A DNA stretch of 64,000 bases. Source: Asaia sp. W19 (GTDB lineage Bacteria > Pseudomonadota > Alphaproteobacteria > Acetobacterales > Acetobacteraceae). The translations under genes and the position numbers were made by a program. The stretch covers positions 1 to 64,000 of the forward strand of contig NZ_PNQZ01000063.1 of NCBI RefSeq assembly GCF_003994335.1, read 5' to 3'. A model generated the notes under the pieces. The model saw nothing but the letters and a program-made list of their open reading frames with translations. It had not been told where the DNA came from and ran no database searches. Below are positions 47,865 through 56,544 of the stretch, in pieces. Numbering within the stretch: the stretch's first letter is position 1; each line of letters begins with the position of its first letter.

Positions 47865-48206
47865 GTGGGCGCACAGGACGACCTGAACGTTTCCTCGCAA
47901 GCGGGCGAAGGTGCTGAGAGCTTCGACAAGAGGCTTGCAGAGGCTGAAGCCCGGATGCGCGGCAAAAGCGGCAAGTCGGACAACGTTTCCACGCAGGATG
48001 GTGGCAATGCCGATTACTCGGCATTCGGGCTGGCAATGAGGATCGGGACCGAAATGGTCGCGGCACTGGTTGTCGGTGTGGTTCTGGGGTATGGGCTTGA
48101 TCGCCTGTGCGGGACCAAGCCTCTCTTTCTGATCCTGTTCTCGCTCGTCGGCGGTGCGGCAGGAATGCTGAATGTCTGGCGTGCGGTGAAAAACGCCAAC
48201 GTCTGA
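47865..48206 (+). CDS. atpI: ATP synthase protein I
   Basis: The 113-residue protein has an N-terminal hydrophilic part (about 1-50) and two membrane segments (EMVAALVVGVVLGYGLD and LFLILFSLVGGAAGML) typical of AtpI/AtpZ, an accessory protein that helps assemble the c ring. The start is GTG 47865 with GAGGT as ribosome-binding site. The gene is first in the F0 group; atpB begins 90 bases further downstream. Confidence 0.9.
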   Translation: MGAQDDLNVSSQAGEGAESFDKRLAEAEARMRGKSGKSDNVSTQDGGNADYSAFGLAMRIGTEMVAALVVGVVLGYGLDRLCGTKPLFLILFSLVGGAAGMLNVWRAVKNANV

Positions 48207-48295
48207 CGTCCCGGCGCAGGGTATGCGTCGGTTTTTGGGTTTTCATGGATTGCCGGGGTCCTCCCGGGATCTGCATCGTAAACGGGAGAGGCAGC

Positions 48296-49045
48296 TTGGC
48301 CGCCGGATCAACGATTGACGCGCTCGGCCAGTTCGAGCTTCATCCTGTTCTCGGGCAGATCGGCGAGGCGCTGCGCTTCAGCCAGTCTCCGGCCTTCATG
48401 CTGGTGGCTGTCGTCCTGGTTCTCGGCTTCCTGTATATTGGCATGCGCCCCGCTGCTGTCGTGCCGGGACGAATGCAGGCCGCGGCTGAGCTGGGCTACG
48501 ACTTCATCCATAACATGGCTGTCGAGACCATTGGCAAGGAAGGCACAGCCTTCTTCCCGTTCGTCTTCGCTCTGTTCTTCTTCATTCTGGCTGGCAACTA
48601 TCTGGGCCTGATCCCTTATTGCTTTACCTTTACGAGCCATATTGCGGTCACGGCTTCTCTGGCCATCCTCGTTTTCGTGGTGTCGATTCTGGCCTCGCTG
48701 AAATACCAGGGCATCAAGTTCTTCGCGCATTTCATGCCTGAAGGTGCCCCTGCATTCCTTGCGCCGCTTCTGATCCCGATCGAGATCCTTTCCTTTCTTT
48801 CGCGACCCGTCAGCCTGTCGATCCGACTTTTCGCCAACATGATGGCTGGTCACGTTCTGCTCGAAGTTTTTGCCGGCTTCACCCTGATGCTGGCTGGTCT
48901 TGGAGCTTTCGGGTCTGTGCTGGCCGTGACGCCTGTCGTCATCAATGTCGCGCTGACGGCTCTGGAATTGCTGGTGGGCGTTCTGCAGGCTTATGTGTTC
49001 GCCATCCTCACCTGCATTTATCTGCGTGAGGCTGTGGCGCACTGA
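48296..49045 (+). CDS. atpB: ATP synthase F0 subunit a
   Basis: Subunit a forms the proton half-channels against the c ring. From TTG 48296 (GGGAGAG site five bases upstream) it has 249 residues, the usual alphaproteobacterial size, and starts near STIDALGQFELHPVLG. The essential arginine is in LSIRLFANMMAGHVLL, and ALELLVGVLQAYVFAILTCI forms the final membrane helix. The longer open frame from 48107 overlaps atpI and is not used. Confidence 0.93.
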   Translation: MAAGSTIDALGQFELHPVLGQIGEALRFSQSPAFMLVAVVLVLGFLYIGMRPAAVVPGRMQAAAELGYDFIHNMAVETIGKEGTAFFPFVFALFFFILAGNYLGLIPYCFTFTSHIAVTASLAILVFVVSILASLKYQGIKFFAHFMPEGAPAFLAPLLIPIEILSFLSRPVSLSIRLFANMMAGHVLLEVFAGFTLMLAGLGAFGSVLAVTPVVINVALTALELLVGVLQAYVFAILTCIYLREAVAH

Positions 49046-49102
49046 GTGCACGCCCCGATCCACGCTCAACTGTTGTATCGTCGTAACCAAGGAACCTGAC
49101 TC

Positions 49103-49327
49103 ATGGACGTCTCTGCTGCTCGCGAAATCGGCGCCGGTATTGCTGTTATCGCTCTTGCCGGTGTCGGCATCGGCCTCGGCAACATCTTCTCCACGCTGGT
49201 GAGCTCGATCGCCCGCAACCCGGCTGCCCGCCCCCACGTGTTCGGCCTCGGCATGCTCGGCTTCGCGCTGACGGAAGCCGTCGCGCTGTTCGCTCTTCTG
49301 ATCGCCTTCCTGATCCTCTTCGTCTGA
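49103..49327 (+). CDS. atpE: ATP synthase F0 subunit c
   Basis: The 74-residue protein is two membrane helices joined by a polar loop ([11 protein letters not shown]). The proton-binding carboxylate is E58 in [16 protein letters not shown] and the glycine-rich GVGIGLGN is in helix 1. It uses Glu, as in other alphaproteobacteria. The AAGGAACC region precedes ATG 49103. Confidence 0.96.
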   Translation: MDVSAAREIGAGIAVIALAGVGIGLGNIFSTLVSSIARNPAARPHVFGLGMLGFALTEAVALFALLIAFLILFV

Positions 49328-49349
49328 TCGAAAGGCAGGGATAGCCATC

Positions 49350-49952
49350 ATGCGCCTTCCGTCTCGAAATCTCGCTGCCCCGCTGGCCATTGCGCTGGCG
49401 CTCGGCACTGTGCCGGGACGGGCCTGGGCCGTTGGCATGCCGCAGCTTGACTTCTCCAACCCCCTGCTCATTGGGCAGGTGGTCTGGGGAGCGGTCATTT
49501 TCGCGGTTTTCTACGTCATTCTGAGCCGCTCGGCCCTGCCACGCATCGAAGGGGTTCTGACCCATCGACGCAACCGGATCGAGGGCGATCTCGATATTGC
49601 CCGCCGTGCCCGTGACGACGCTGATCGCGCCGTTGACGAGCTGCGTCGCGCCCGCCATGACGCGGCTGCGCAGGCCCAGGCCAATATTGACCGGGTCGTT
49701 CAGGAAGCCCGTTCGGCTGCCGAAGCCCAGACCCATGAAATGAACCATCGGCTCATGGCCGATATTGCCGAAGCCGAGAAGCGCATCGCCTCTGCCCGTG
49801 CAGAAGCGCTCGCAAGCCTGCCTGGCGTGGCGACCGAGACGGCCCAGAGCCTGATCGAGAAGCTGCTGCGCCCTGCAGGTATTGAGAATGCAATCTCCGA
49901 GGCACAGGTGCAGGACGCCGTCCGCACCGGTCTCGCGGCAAGCAGAGGCTGA
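49350..49952 (+). CDS. atpF': ATP synthase F0 subunit b'
   Basis: The 200-residue protein has an N-terminal signal-like or membrane stretch (LAIALALGTVPGRAWA), a membrane helix near residues 45-65 (IGQVVWGAVIFAVFYVILS) and a long charged helix for dimerisation with subunit b. Its position between atpE and atpF fits the b' subunit found in photosynthetic bacteria and alphaproteobacteria. The N-terminal extension of about 35 residues is longer than usual and may be cleaved. Confidence 0.88.
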   Translation: MRLPSRNLAAPLAIALALGTVPGRAWAVGMPQLDFSNPLLIGQVVWGAVIFAVFYVILSRSALPRIEGVLTHRRNRIEGDLDIARRARDDADRAVDELRRARHDAAAQAQANIDRVVQEARSAAEAQTHEMNHRLMADIAEAEKRIASARAEALASLPGVATETAQSLIEKLLRPAGIENAISEAQVQDAVRTGLAASRG

Positions 49953-49963
49953 GGGATAACGCG

Positions 49964-50491
49964 ATGTTCCACGATCAACGTTTCTGGGTCGCCGTTTCCT
50001 TCGTCGCCTTTTTCGTGCTGTTCGGCGGCAAGCTCTGGAAGGCCATCGCGGCCGTTCTGGACGCCCGCGCCAATCAGGTACGCAGCAACCTCGACGAGGC
50101 GAGCCGCCTGCGTCGTGAGGCCGAGAAGATGCTTGAGGATGCCACGCGCGAGCGTGAACAGGCTCTGGCCGAATCCCGTGCCCTGATCGAGCGTTCGCGT
50201 GAGGAAGCCGCTGCCATTGCCGAGCATGCCCGCCGCGAGGCCGAGGCTGTGGCATCACGCCGCGAGCAGATGGCGCGTGACCGTATTGCTGCCTCCGAGC
50301 GCCAGGCAATACGGGAAATGCGTGAAGTCGCGGCCGATGCCGCGATCCAGGCGACACGCGCTCTGGTCGGCCAGTATCTGCGCTCTGAGCAGGCCGGGGC
50401 CTCAGCCCTGCTTGATCGGGGTATCAGCGACCTGCCCCAGGCGCTCAAGGCATCGAATGAGGCCGGATCGCGCAGCCAGAGCGCTGCGTGA
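49964..50491 (+). CDS. atpF: ATP synthase F0 subunit b
   Basis: The 175-residue protein has one N-terminal membrane helix (FWVAVSFVAFFVLFGGKLW) and a long charged coiled coil that forms the stator with b'. ATG 49964 lies 11 bases after the b' stop. No F1 genes (atpH, A, G, D, C) follow; in alphaproteobacteria F1 is usually in a separate operon, so this is not a truncation. Confidence 0.92.
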   Translation: MFHDQRFWVAVSFVAFFVLFGGKLWKAIAAVLDARANQVRSNLDEASRLRREAEKMLEDATREREQALAESRALIERSREEAAAIAEHARREAEAVASRREQMARDRIAASERQAIREMREVAADAAIQATRALVGQYLRSEQAGASALLDRGISDLPQALKASNEAGSRSQSAA

Positions 50492-50497
50492 CCGATC

Positions 50498-50520
50498 TGT
50501 CCGGGCGTCATGCCCGGACA
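50498..50520 (+). terminator. Hairpin after atpF
   Basis: A 9-bp perfect stem (TGTCCGGGC with GCCCGGACA) with a five-base loop lies six bases after the atpF stop. There is no U-run after it, so it may be a weak terminator or an mRNA 3'-end stabiliser. Confidence 0.45.
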
Positions 50521-50540
50521 AGCCATAGGCGGTTTCTGCC

Positions 50541-51266
50541 ATGAGTGTACGACTTTCCATCGTCATTGCTGTTCTCAACGAGGCGGAAAATATCCGTCCG
50601 GTTTGCGAGGAACTCGCGAACGTCTTCGAGAACGCTCCCGATATCGAAATCCTTTTTGTCGATGATGGCAGCACGGATGCCACCTGCGAGGCGCTTCTGG
50701 CGGCGCGCGGGGAGCTGCTTCCCGGACTGCGCCTGTTGAGCCATGATCGGCGTCGGGGAAAGTCGGCAGCCCTGCGCACGGGCATCGAGGCGGCGCACGG
50801 GAACTGGATTGCCACGCTCGACGGTGACGGACAGGACGATCCGGCGGTTATCATCGACATGCTCAAGCGGGCCGAGGCCTGCAAGGAGGGAGAGCCGCTG
50901 GTGGTGGGTGTGCGCCTCAAGCGTAGCGATCGGTTGTCGCGTGTCATCGCCACGAAGCTGGCCAATGGCCTGCGTCGTCGTCTGCTCAAGGATGGCTGCC
51001 CCGATACCGGCGCCCCCATGAAGCTTTTCGCGCGCTCAGCCTTCCTGCGTATCCCCCAGTTCGAAGGCGTGCACCGCTTTCTTCCCGCCCTGCTGGGTTG
51101 TTACGGGGCGAAGCTCATCTGTGTGGAGACGCGTCATCGCGCCCGTCTGCATGGACAGTCCAAATATACCAATTTCAATCGCGCGCTCGTCGGCATCCGT
51201 GATCTTCTGGGTGTCATGTGGCTGCTCAATCGTACGAGACTGCCGGGCCGCGTAACCGAACGCTGA
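50541..51266 (+). CDS. Glycosyltransferase family 2 (polyprenyl-phosphate sugar transferase-like)
   Basis: The 241-residue protein has LSIVIAVLNEAENI, the DDGSTD nucleotide-binding motif and the DGDGQDDP metal-binding motif near residue 95. It resembles dolichol-phosphate mannose synthase-type enzymes and makes a polyprenyl-phosphate sugar. Unlike the long Gtr/ArnC forms, there is no C-terminal membrane pair. The next gene (eight bases later) encodes a GT39 membrane enzyme, a natural user of such lipid-linked sugars. Confidence 0.88.
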   Translation: MSVRLSIVIAVLNEAENIRPVCEELANVFENAPDIEILFVDDGSTDATCEALLAARGELLPGLRLLSHDRRRGKSAALRTGIEAAHGNWIATLDGDGQDDPAVIIDMLKRAEACKEGEPLVVGVRLKRSDRLSRVIATKLANGLRRRLLKDGCPDTGAPMKLFARSAFLRIPQFEGVHRFLPALLGCYGAKLICVETRHRARLHGQSKYTNFNRALVGIRDLLGVMWLLNRTRLPGRVTER

Positions 51267-51274
51267 GGGCTCTG

Positions 51275-52927
51275 ATGACTCTGACCTGGCGCCACTATCT
51301 CGGCGTGGCTTTGCTGACCCTGCTGATCTTCCTGCCGGGGCGTATGAGCCTCGTACCGCTCGATCGCGACGAGCCGCGTTATATGGAAGCCTCGGCCCAG
51401 ATGATCGAGAGCGGCAATTACGTCGATGTCCGCTTCCTTGATCAGCCGCGTTATCTGCAGCCCGCCGGGATCTACTGGCTCGAGGCAACTGCCGAGCGAA
51501 TCGCAGGCGGTCCTCATGCGCGCCATGTTGCCTGGCCCTATCGCATCCCCAGCCTGATCGCCGCCATCTCGGCGGTGACCCTGACCGCCTATCTCGGCGC
51601 AACCCTTTTCGGTGGGGTGGCCGGTCTTCTGGCGGCGGGTTTTCTGGCGGTTTCCACGCTGCTGACCGCTGAAGGCCGCATGGCCACGATCGATACAGTG
51701 CTGCTGCTGGATATCCTGCTGGTTCAGACCGCGCTGCTGCGCGCCTATATGGACGAACAGCGCAATCGTGTGACGCCGCTTCCAGTCGCTCTGCTCTACT
51801 GGGTGGCGCTCGGTTGCGGGCTCATGCTGAAGGGGCCGGTGGTACTGATACCCGGTCTCGCCACCCCCCTCGCGCTTCGTATCATCGAGCGTCAGGCGCG
51901 CTGGTTCTGGCGCCTGCGCCCGAGCTGGGGCTGGTTGCTGACCCTCGCCGTGGTGCTGCCCTGGTGCATCGCCATCGGCGTGGTGAGCCATGGCGAATTT
52001 TTCTCGCGCTCCGTCGGGACGAATTTTCTGGGCAAGATCGGTCATGGACAGCAGGCGCATGGTCTGCCTCCGGGCTTCCATATTGCGATCTTCCTGTTGG
52101 CCTTCTGGCCCGGTTCGCTCTTTCTGGTTCTGGGCCTGCCCGCCATCTGGGCGCGCCATCGCGAACCCGCCATCCGCTTTCTGTTATGCTGGATCGTTCC
52201 GCACTGGCTCGTTTTCGAGGCGATCGCGACGAAGCTGCCGCACTATGTACTGCCCACCTATCCAGCTATTGCCATTCTCACAGCCGCGACCTTGACCCGC
52301 TGGCCCCTGCGTCGCCCCAACGCTCTCTGGGCAAAGGGCATGATGGGGCTTTATGGGCTTCTCTGGGGCGTACTCTCCCTTGCTTTTGTCGTGGCGGGGG
52401 CGATCCTGCTCTGGACGAGTGAGCATCGTCTCGATTATGGCGCGCTGATTGCGCTCGCCGGGGCCTTGCCGCTGGTGCTCTACACATTCTGGCTCATGTG
52501 GAGGGCCGATCGCTTTCGGGCAGCCTGGGTGATGCTGAGCGCAGCCGTGGTGATCCATGCAGGGATATTCCTGACGGTCATTCCCAATCTGGGTCTGTTG
52601 CAACTCGCGCCGCGAGCTGCCGCTCTATACGATGATTACCGCCCTTGCGAGAACAGTACCCTCGTTTCCGTTTCCTACTCCGAACCGAGCCTGGCATTTC
52701 TGGCTGGGTCGAACACAAAGCTTCTGGGAGTGGGGCCAGCTTCGGAATTTCTGACGAAGAATGCGGCCTGCGCATTGGTTCTGGTCGACCGCAAGGATGA
52801 AACAGCTCTGCATGCGGCGATGGAAACCCGAGGCTTCGGTCTGACGGAATATGGCCGCGTGAACGGGCTCAACTATTCCAATGGTCATCATCTGGATCTG
52901 GGACTGTTTGCCCCTGTGCGTCAGTAG
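51275..52927 (+). CDS. ArnT-like glycosyltransferase family 39 membrane protein
   Basis: The 550-residue protein has about eleven or twelve membrane helices and the family N-terminal motif LDRDEPRYMEASAQMIESGN, where the acidic DE pair is catalytic, followed by YLQPAGIYWLEA. The family transfers a sugar from polyprenyl-phosphate to lipid A or other acceptors. With the GT2 gene it forms a pair that could modify the cell envelope, perhaps LPS. ATG 51275 is preferred; the frame upstream overlaps the GT2 gene. Confidence 0.88.
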   Translation: MTLTWRHYLGVALLTLLIFLPGRMSLVPLDRDEPRYMEASAQMIESGNYVDVRFLDQPRYLQPAGIYWLEATAERIAGGPHARHVAWPYRIPSLIAAISAVTLTAYLGATLFGGVAGLLAAGFLAVSTLLTAEGRMATIDTVLLLDILLVQTALLRAYMDEQRNRVTPLPVALLYWVALGCGLMLKGPVVLIPGLATPLALRIIERQARWFWRLRPSWGWLLTLAVVLPWCIAIGVVSHGEFFSRSVGTNFLGKIGHGQQAHGLPPGFHIAIFLLAFWPGSLFLVLGLPAIWARHREPAIRFLLCWIVPHWLVFEAIATKLPHYVLPTYPAIAILTAATLTRWPLRRPNALWAKGMMGLYGLLWGVLSLAFVVAGAILLWTSEHRLDYGALIALAGALPLVLYTFWLMWRADRFRAAWVMLSAAVVIHAGIFLTVIPNLGLLQLAPRAAALYDDYRPCENSTLVSVSYSEPSLAFLAGSNTKLLGVGPASEFLTKNAACALVLVDRKDETALHAAMETRGFGLTEYGRVNGLNYSNGHHLDLGLFAPVRQ

Positions 52928-53020
52928 AGACTGACAGAATGAATAGCTTGAAGAGGGAAGGCGATATTATTTTTATTCGCTTAACTTCTTCAAGTAATCA
53001 TCGGTTTGATCGCTAGGCGA
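52928..53020. other. Short AT-richer segment after the GT39 gene
   Basis: About 90 bases with the run GATATTATTTTTATTCGC and no obvious hairpin with a U-run. No gene. Confidence 0.4.
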
Positions 53021-53152
53021 TCAGGCAGTGCGGTCAGCGGCAATCGTGGCAACAAGAAGAGCGCCAATAACAGGAATGAAGGAGATCATCGACAGGGCGC
53101 TGAGGGCGCTGAACGGGTGGGCGAGAATGTTGGCGATTTCGACGGTAAACAT
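53021..53152 (-). CDS. Small 43-residue membrane protein (new ORF)
   Basis: ATG 53152 on the minus strand starts a 43-codon frame ending TGA 53021-53023. The ribosome-binding site AAGGAAA lies about six bases before the ATG. The product begins MFTVEIANILAHPFSALSAL and continues MISFIPVIGALLVATIAADR, with a hydrophobic stretch that could form one membrane segment. The flanks (about 180 bases to the DUF2721 gene stop and 90 bases to the GT39 gene) have no other gene. The hydrophobic stretch loosely recalls the first helix of a respiratory-chain subunit M, but this is not enough to assign a function. An inverted repeat (CGTTCCA/TGGAACG, 53229-53259) lies upstream. Confidence 0.5.
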   Translation of the reverse strand: MFTVEIANILAHPFSALSALSMISFIPVIGALLVATIAADRTA

Positions 53153-53332
53153 GAGAATTTCCTTGGTTATCTGATGTGTCGGCGCGGTAAGAGCGCTCAA
53201 ACCAACCCAAAGGCAATCTCATAAAACGCGTTCCAGCAATGCAGTAAACGCATGGAACGAACATGATTTCTATTTACAGGTTACTGAGGGTGTCCGGGTG
53301 ATATAAAATTCCGCCTCACCCACCCTTGAATG

Positions 53333-53845
53333 TTATCTTGTTGCTTTGATGAGCGCCATCGGCTTGGGAAGGGCACCGTCTCTTTTCAGGCCATGCCACG
53401 CGAGAAACGTGTCGACCAGAAAGGAAGAGAGCGCACCGACCGTGCAGAACAGGGCGCCTCCAAACAGAAAGATGAGCCAGGCGACGGTCTGGCTATTGTG
53501 CAGGCTGCCAACGAAAAGCGCCAGAGCGGCGCCGCAGGTCGAGGCGCCTCCAACCCCCCCCAGCATGATGGCGCTATCGAGCGCGAAGACCCGGCGTCTC
53601 AGTCGGCGCTGATGGCGTTCGAGTCTCGCGAGTTCCTCCGGGTCATCCGTCTGGCCATCCAGGCGATGCGCTACTTCTTCCACATGATCGGATACCCGGG
53701 CCAGACGTGTATTGAAGAGCGTCAGGAGGGAGGCCACGCCGGACAGCATGAAAACCGGGGTCAGCGCGGTCTGGATGACATGCGCAACGCTGTCGATGGG
53801 TTCGGGGGCCAGAAGGGCGTTGAGGCCGACAGGGTCGAGCGCCAT
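53333..53845 (-). CDS. DUF2721-family membrane protein
   Basis: The 170-residue protein has membrane segments around residues 28-45, 88-112 and 120-148, with a charged, arginine-rich helix (residues 52-86, ARLERHQRRLRRRVFALD) between the first and second. The pattern IQTALTPVFMLSGVASLLTLFNTRLARVSD fits the DUF2721 family of unknown function. ATG 53845 is chosen because the longer frame upstream has no family resemblance and overlaps the divergent creatininase-type gene. Confidence 0.85.
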   Translation of the reverse strand: MALDPVGLNALLAPEPIDSVAHVIQTALTPVFMLSGVASLLTLFNTRLARVSDHVEEVAHRLDGQTDDPEELARLERHQRRLRRRVFALDSAIMLGGVGGASTCGAALALFVGSLHNSQTVAWLIFLFGGALFCTVGALSSFLVDTFLAWHGLKRDGALPKPMALIKATR

Positions 53846-53989
53846 GGGGCAGGGGCTCCGTAGTCTGGAGGGCAGGAGAGGGGCAGGTTCTACAGCCCTG
53901 GCAAAACTCTGCAACATCAAGGGCCCGGCACTGGCACCGGGGCGAAGCTGTGTTAGAACAGGCTGTAACAGAATACTCCCTGCTTCAAG

Positions 53990-54817
53990 GTGGAAATTCC
54001 GCGCGTGCCGAACCTTCTCTCCCTGCGCCAGCGTTTCTGCGCCGCGCTTCTGGCTGCTCCGCTGGCTCTGGCCACTGTACCGTCTGCGCGAGCTGCAAGC
54101 GTCGAATTCTCCCGACTCACCTGGACCGAAATCCAGGCTCAACTTCAGAGCGGCACGGATACCATCATCGTGCCTGTCGGCGGGACCGAGCAGAGCGGCC
54201 CTTATATCGCGGTCGGCAAGCACAATGTGCGGGCTGAAGTGCAGGCTCAACGGATCGCTCAGGCGCTCGGTCATACGCTGGTAGCGCCGGTCATGGCCTA
54301 TGTCCCTGAGGGCGGGACGGATCCGCGGAGCTCCCATATGCGTTTCGCCGGCACCATCTCGATCCCGCCTGCCGTGTTCGAAGGGGTAATCGAAGGCGCG
54401 GGAGAGAGTTTTCATGTACAGGGTTTTCGTCGTGTCGTGTTTATCGCCGATCACGGCGGATATTTGTCCTATCTCAAGGCGGCTGTGGCCAAGCTGAACA
54501 ATAAATGGCGCGGTCAGGGAGAGGCGCTCTACCTGGCGGCTTATTACGATAGTATCGGGTCCACCTATGCTCAGGTCCTTCGTCAGAAAGGCTTCGGGGC
54601 CGATCTGGGCAAACATGCCGATCTGAGTGATACGGCGCTCATGCTGGCCATCGACCCGGGGATGGTACGTGAAAAGGCCCTCAGGGCAGCGTCCCTGCCA
54701 GGCGCGGCCCAGGGTGTGTATGGGGGGGACCCCCGTCCCGCCACTGCGGATCTGGGGCGTATCGGCACGGAGATTCAGGTTCAGGCAGCACTCAATGCCC
54801 TCGGCAGATCCCGCTGA
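53990..54817 (+). CDS. Exported creatininase-family protein
   Basis: The 275-residue protein has a signal peptide (LAAPLALATVPSARA, about residues 21-35) and the creatininase fold: IIVPVGGTEQSGPYIAVGKH at about residues 59-78, and VVFIADHGGYLSYL around 150. The normal metal-site pattern E-Q-H-G-P ... G-T-D is changed to E-Q-S-G-P ... G-K-H, so metal binding probably differs. Related proteins (for example MftE) hydrolyse peptides or amides, but those are cytoplasmic. The start may be GTG 53990 or GTG 54005. A YVTN propeller protein follows after 25 bases. Confidence 0.8.
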   Translation: MEIPRVPNLLSLRQRFCAALLAAPLALATVPSARAASVEFSRLTWTEIQAQLQSGTDTIIVPVGGTEQSGPYIAVGKHNVRAEVQAQRIAQALGHTLVAPVMAYVPEGGTDPRSSHMRFAGTISIPPAVFEGVIEGAGESFHVQGFRRVVFIADHGGYLSYLKAAVAKLNNKWRGQGEALYLAAYYDSIGSTYAQVLRQKGFGADLGKHADLSDTALMLAIDPGMVREKALRAASLPGAAQGVYGGDPRPATADLGRIGTEIQVQAALNALGRSR

Positions 54818-54842
54818 GATGAATCGTTTTCAAGGAGCATCT

Positions 54843-56138
54843 ATGAAGTTCTCACGTCATGCGTTCGTTGTTTCGCTGTTGGGTCTGACGCTCGGCGCAG
54901 CCCCTGCGACACGGGCGCAAGAGGCCGCACCGAAAACGGTTCCGGCCAGTCCTGCCGTCCCGAACGAGACGGCCCCTGCAGCCCCCGTCACGAATGCGCC
55001 TGCATCCGGAGCTCCTTCCGCCGCCCCCGGCGCGTCTGCAGCGCCTGCGGTGGCTGATGCCCCGGTTCAGACCATACCCGGAATGCCGCCCGTGCTGGAT
55101 CCACACGACATCTATAGCGAGACGGTGGCTGGCAAGATCTCGCCTGCGATCAAGGACGATCTGGCACGCGTCTATGTGCCCAATCTGCGCGGCAACAGCG
55201 TTTCGGTCATTGATCCGGCGACCTTCAAGGTTGTCGACACCTTTAAGGTCGGCCGCAGCCCGCAGCATGTCGTGCCGAGCTGGGATTTGCGCACGCTCTG
55301 GGTCACCAATAATGCCGAGGGCAGCAATGACGGCAGCCTGACGCCCATCGACCCGCGCACCGGCAAGCCCGGTCAGGCCATCACGGTCGATGATCCCTAC
55401 AACATGTATTTCACCCCCGATGGCAAATACGCCATCGTCGTGGCCGAGGCTCATGAGCGCCTTGATTTCCGTGACCCGCATACGATGGCGCTTGTCGGGT
55501 CGGTCGAGGCACCGCAATGCAAGGGCATCAACCACGCCGATTTCTCCATCGACGGGCGCTACGCCATTTTTACCTGCGAGTTCGGGGGGTATCTGGCGAA
55601 GATCGACACGGTCAATCGCAGTCTGATCGGCTATCTGAAGCTTTCCAAGGGCGGTATGCCGCAGGATATCCTGACAGCGCCTGACGGGCATAAATTCTAC
55701 ATTGCCGACATGCATGCCGATGGTGTGTTCGTGGTCGATGGCGACAGTTTCAAGGAAACGGGTTTCATCCCGACCGGCCCGGGTACCCATGGCGAATATC
55801 CCAGCCGCGACGGCAAGTTCATGTATGTGGCCAATCGCGGATCGCACAAGATCCATGGCCCACGTCGCAGCCCCGGCAGCGTCTCGGTCATCGACTTCGC
55901 GACCGATAAGGTGGTCAAGACCTGGCCGATCCCCGGCGGTGGGAGCCCCGACATGGGCAATGTCAGCGCAGACGGCAAGCTGCTCTGGCTCTCGGGCCGC
56001 TTCGATGATGTTGCCTATGCCATCGATACCGAGACGGGCGACGTGAAGAAGATTCCGGTCGGTGCAGAGCCGCACGGCCTGACAGTCTGGCCGCAGCCGG
56101 GTCGTTACAGCGTGGGTCATACCGGCATTCTGCGCTGA
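54843..56138 (+). CDS. YVTN-type beta-propeller protein, exported
   Basis: The 431-residue protein has a signal peptide (hydrophobic about residues 8-20, cleaved near RAQ), a Pro/Ala-rich linker (about 25-80) and a propeller domain (about 85-430) with repeats such as [40 protein letters not shown] and FMYVANRG. It resembles YncE-type YVTN-repeat proteins that act in the periplasm. ATG 54843 has an AAGGAG site. It is probably co-transcribed with the creatininase-family gene. Confidence 0.86.
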   Translation: MKFSRHAFVVSLLGLTLGAAPATRAQEAAPKTVPASPAVPNETAPAAPVTNAPASGAPSAAPGASAAPAVADAPVQTIPGMPPVLDPHDIYSETVAGKISPAIKDDLARVYVPNLRGNSVSVIDPATFKVVDTFKVGRSPQHVVPSWDLRTLWVTNNAEGSNDGSLTPIDPRTGKPGQAITVDDPYNMYFTPDGKYAIVVAEAHERLDFRDPHTMALVGSVEAPQCKGINHADFSIDGRYAIFTCEFGGYLAKIDTVNRSLIGYLKLSKGGMPQDILTAPDGHKFYIADMHADGVFVVDGDSFKETGFIPTGPGTHGEYPSRDGKFMYVANRGSHKIHGPRRSPGSVSVIDFATDKVVKTWPIPGGGSPDMGNVSADGKLLWLSGRFDDVAYAIDTETGDVKKIPVGAEPHGLTVWPQPGRYSVGHTGILR

Positions 56139-56544
56139 CCTTGCTTATCCCGCCCCGGGACCAGCTGTGGCATCGGGGCGGGGCTTGCCTCAAGGACGCC
56201 GTTGCCCTTCCGGTCTGAGCCTGGGAGCTGGCGCATCATCCAGCCTCTCGGGTAAGAATGCGCTCCAGCGGGTCCGAGGCCTGCATCCCGCCTGCGATTG
56301 TACCAGAGCCTTGCGGGAGGCCAGAGGCGGGTTCACAGGCCTTTCTCCAGGCATTCCGCGAATGCGGGCACACGACAAGATTCGCGATGGGCTGACCCTG
56401 ATGGACCAGGCGCCTCAGCACCGTGTCTTCCCTTTTGTCAGCCTGCGTCGATGCGGATGGCTGCACAGGGTTGTGACTGGACGCCCGTCTCGGTCTAACG
56501 CCTTTCTGGGCAAAAACATCGCTTTCCGAAGGAGCCCCACCCCG
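56139..56544. other. Gap before lldD without supported gene
   Basis: About 400 bases. At 56148-56184 a strong GC-rich inverted repeat (CCCGCCCCG/CGGGGCGGG) lies after the propeller gene, without a U-run. The lldD frame is open upstream to 56167, but this part is not protein-like and lacks a ribosome-binding site. The promoter of lldD probably lies within this gap. Confidence 0.5.

Noticed and set aside
56167..56544. 126-residue N-terminal extension of lldD
   Set aside because: LldD homologues begin at the [10 protein letters not shown] block; the upstream part is low in conservation signals and the true ATG has a strong AAGGAG site.
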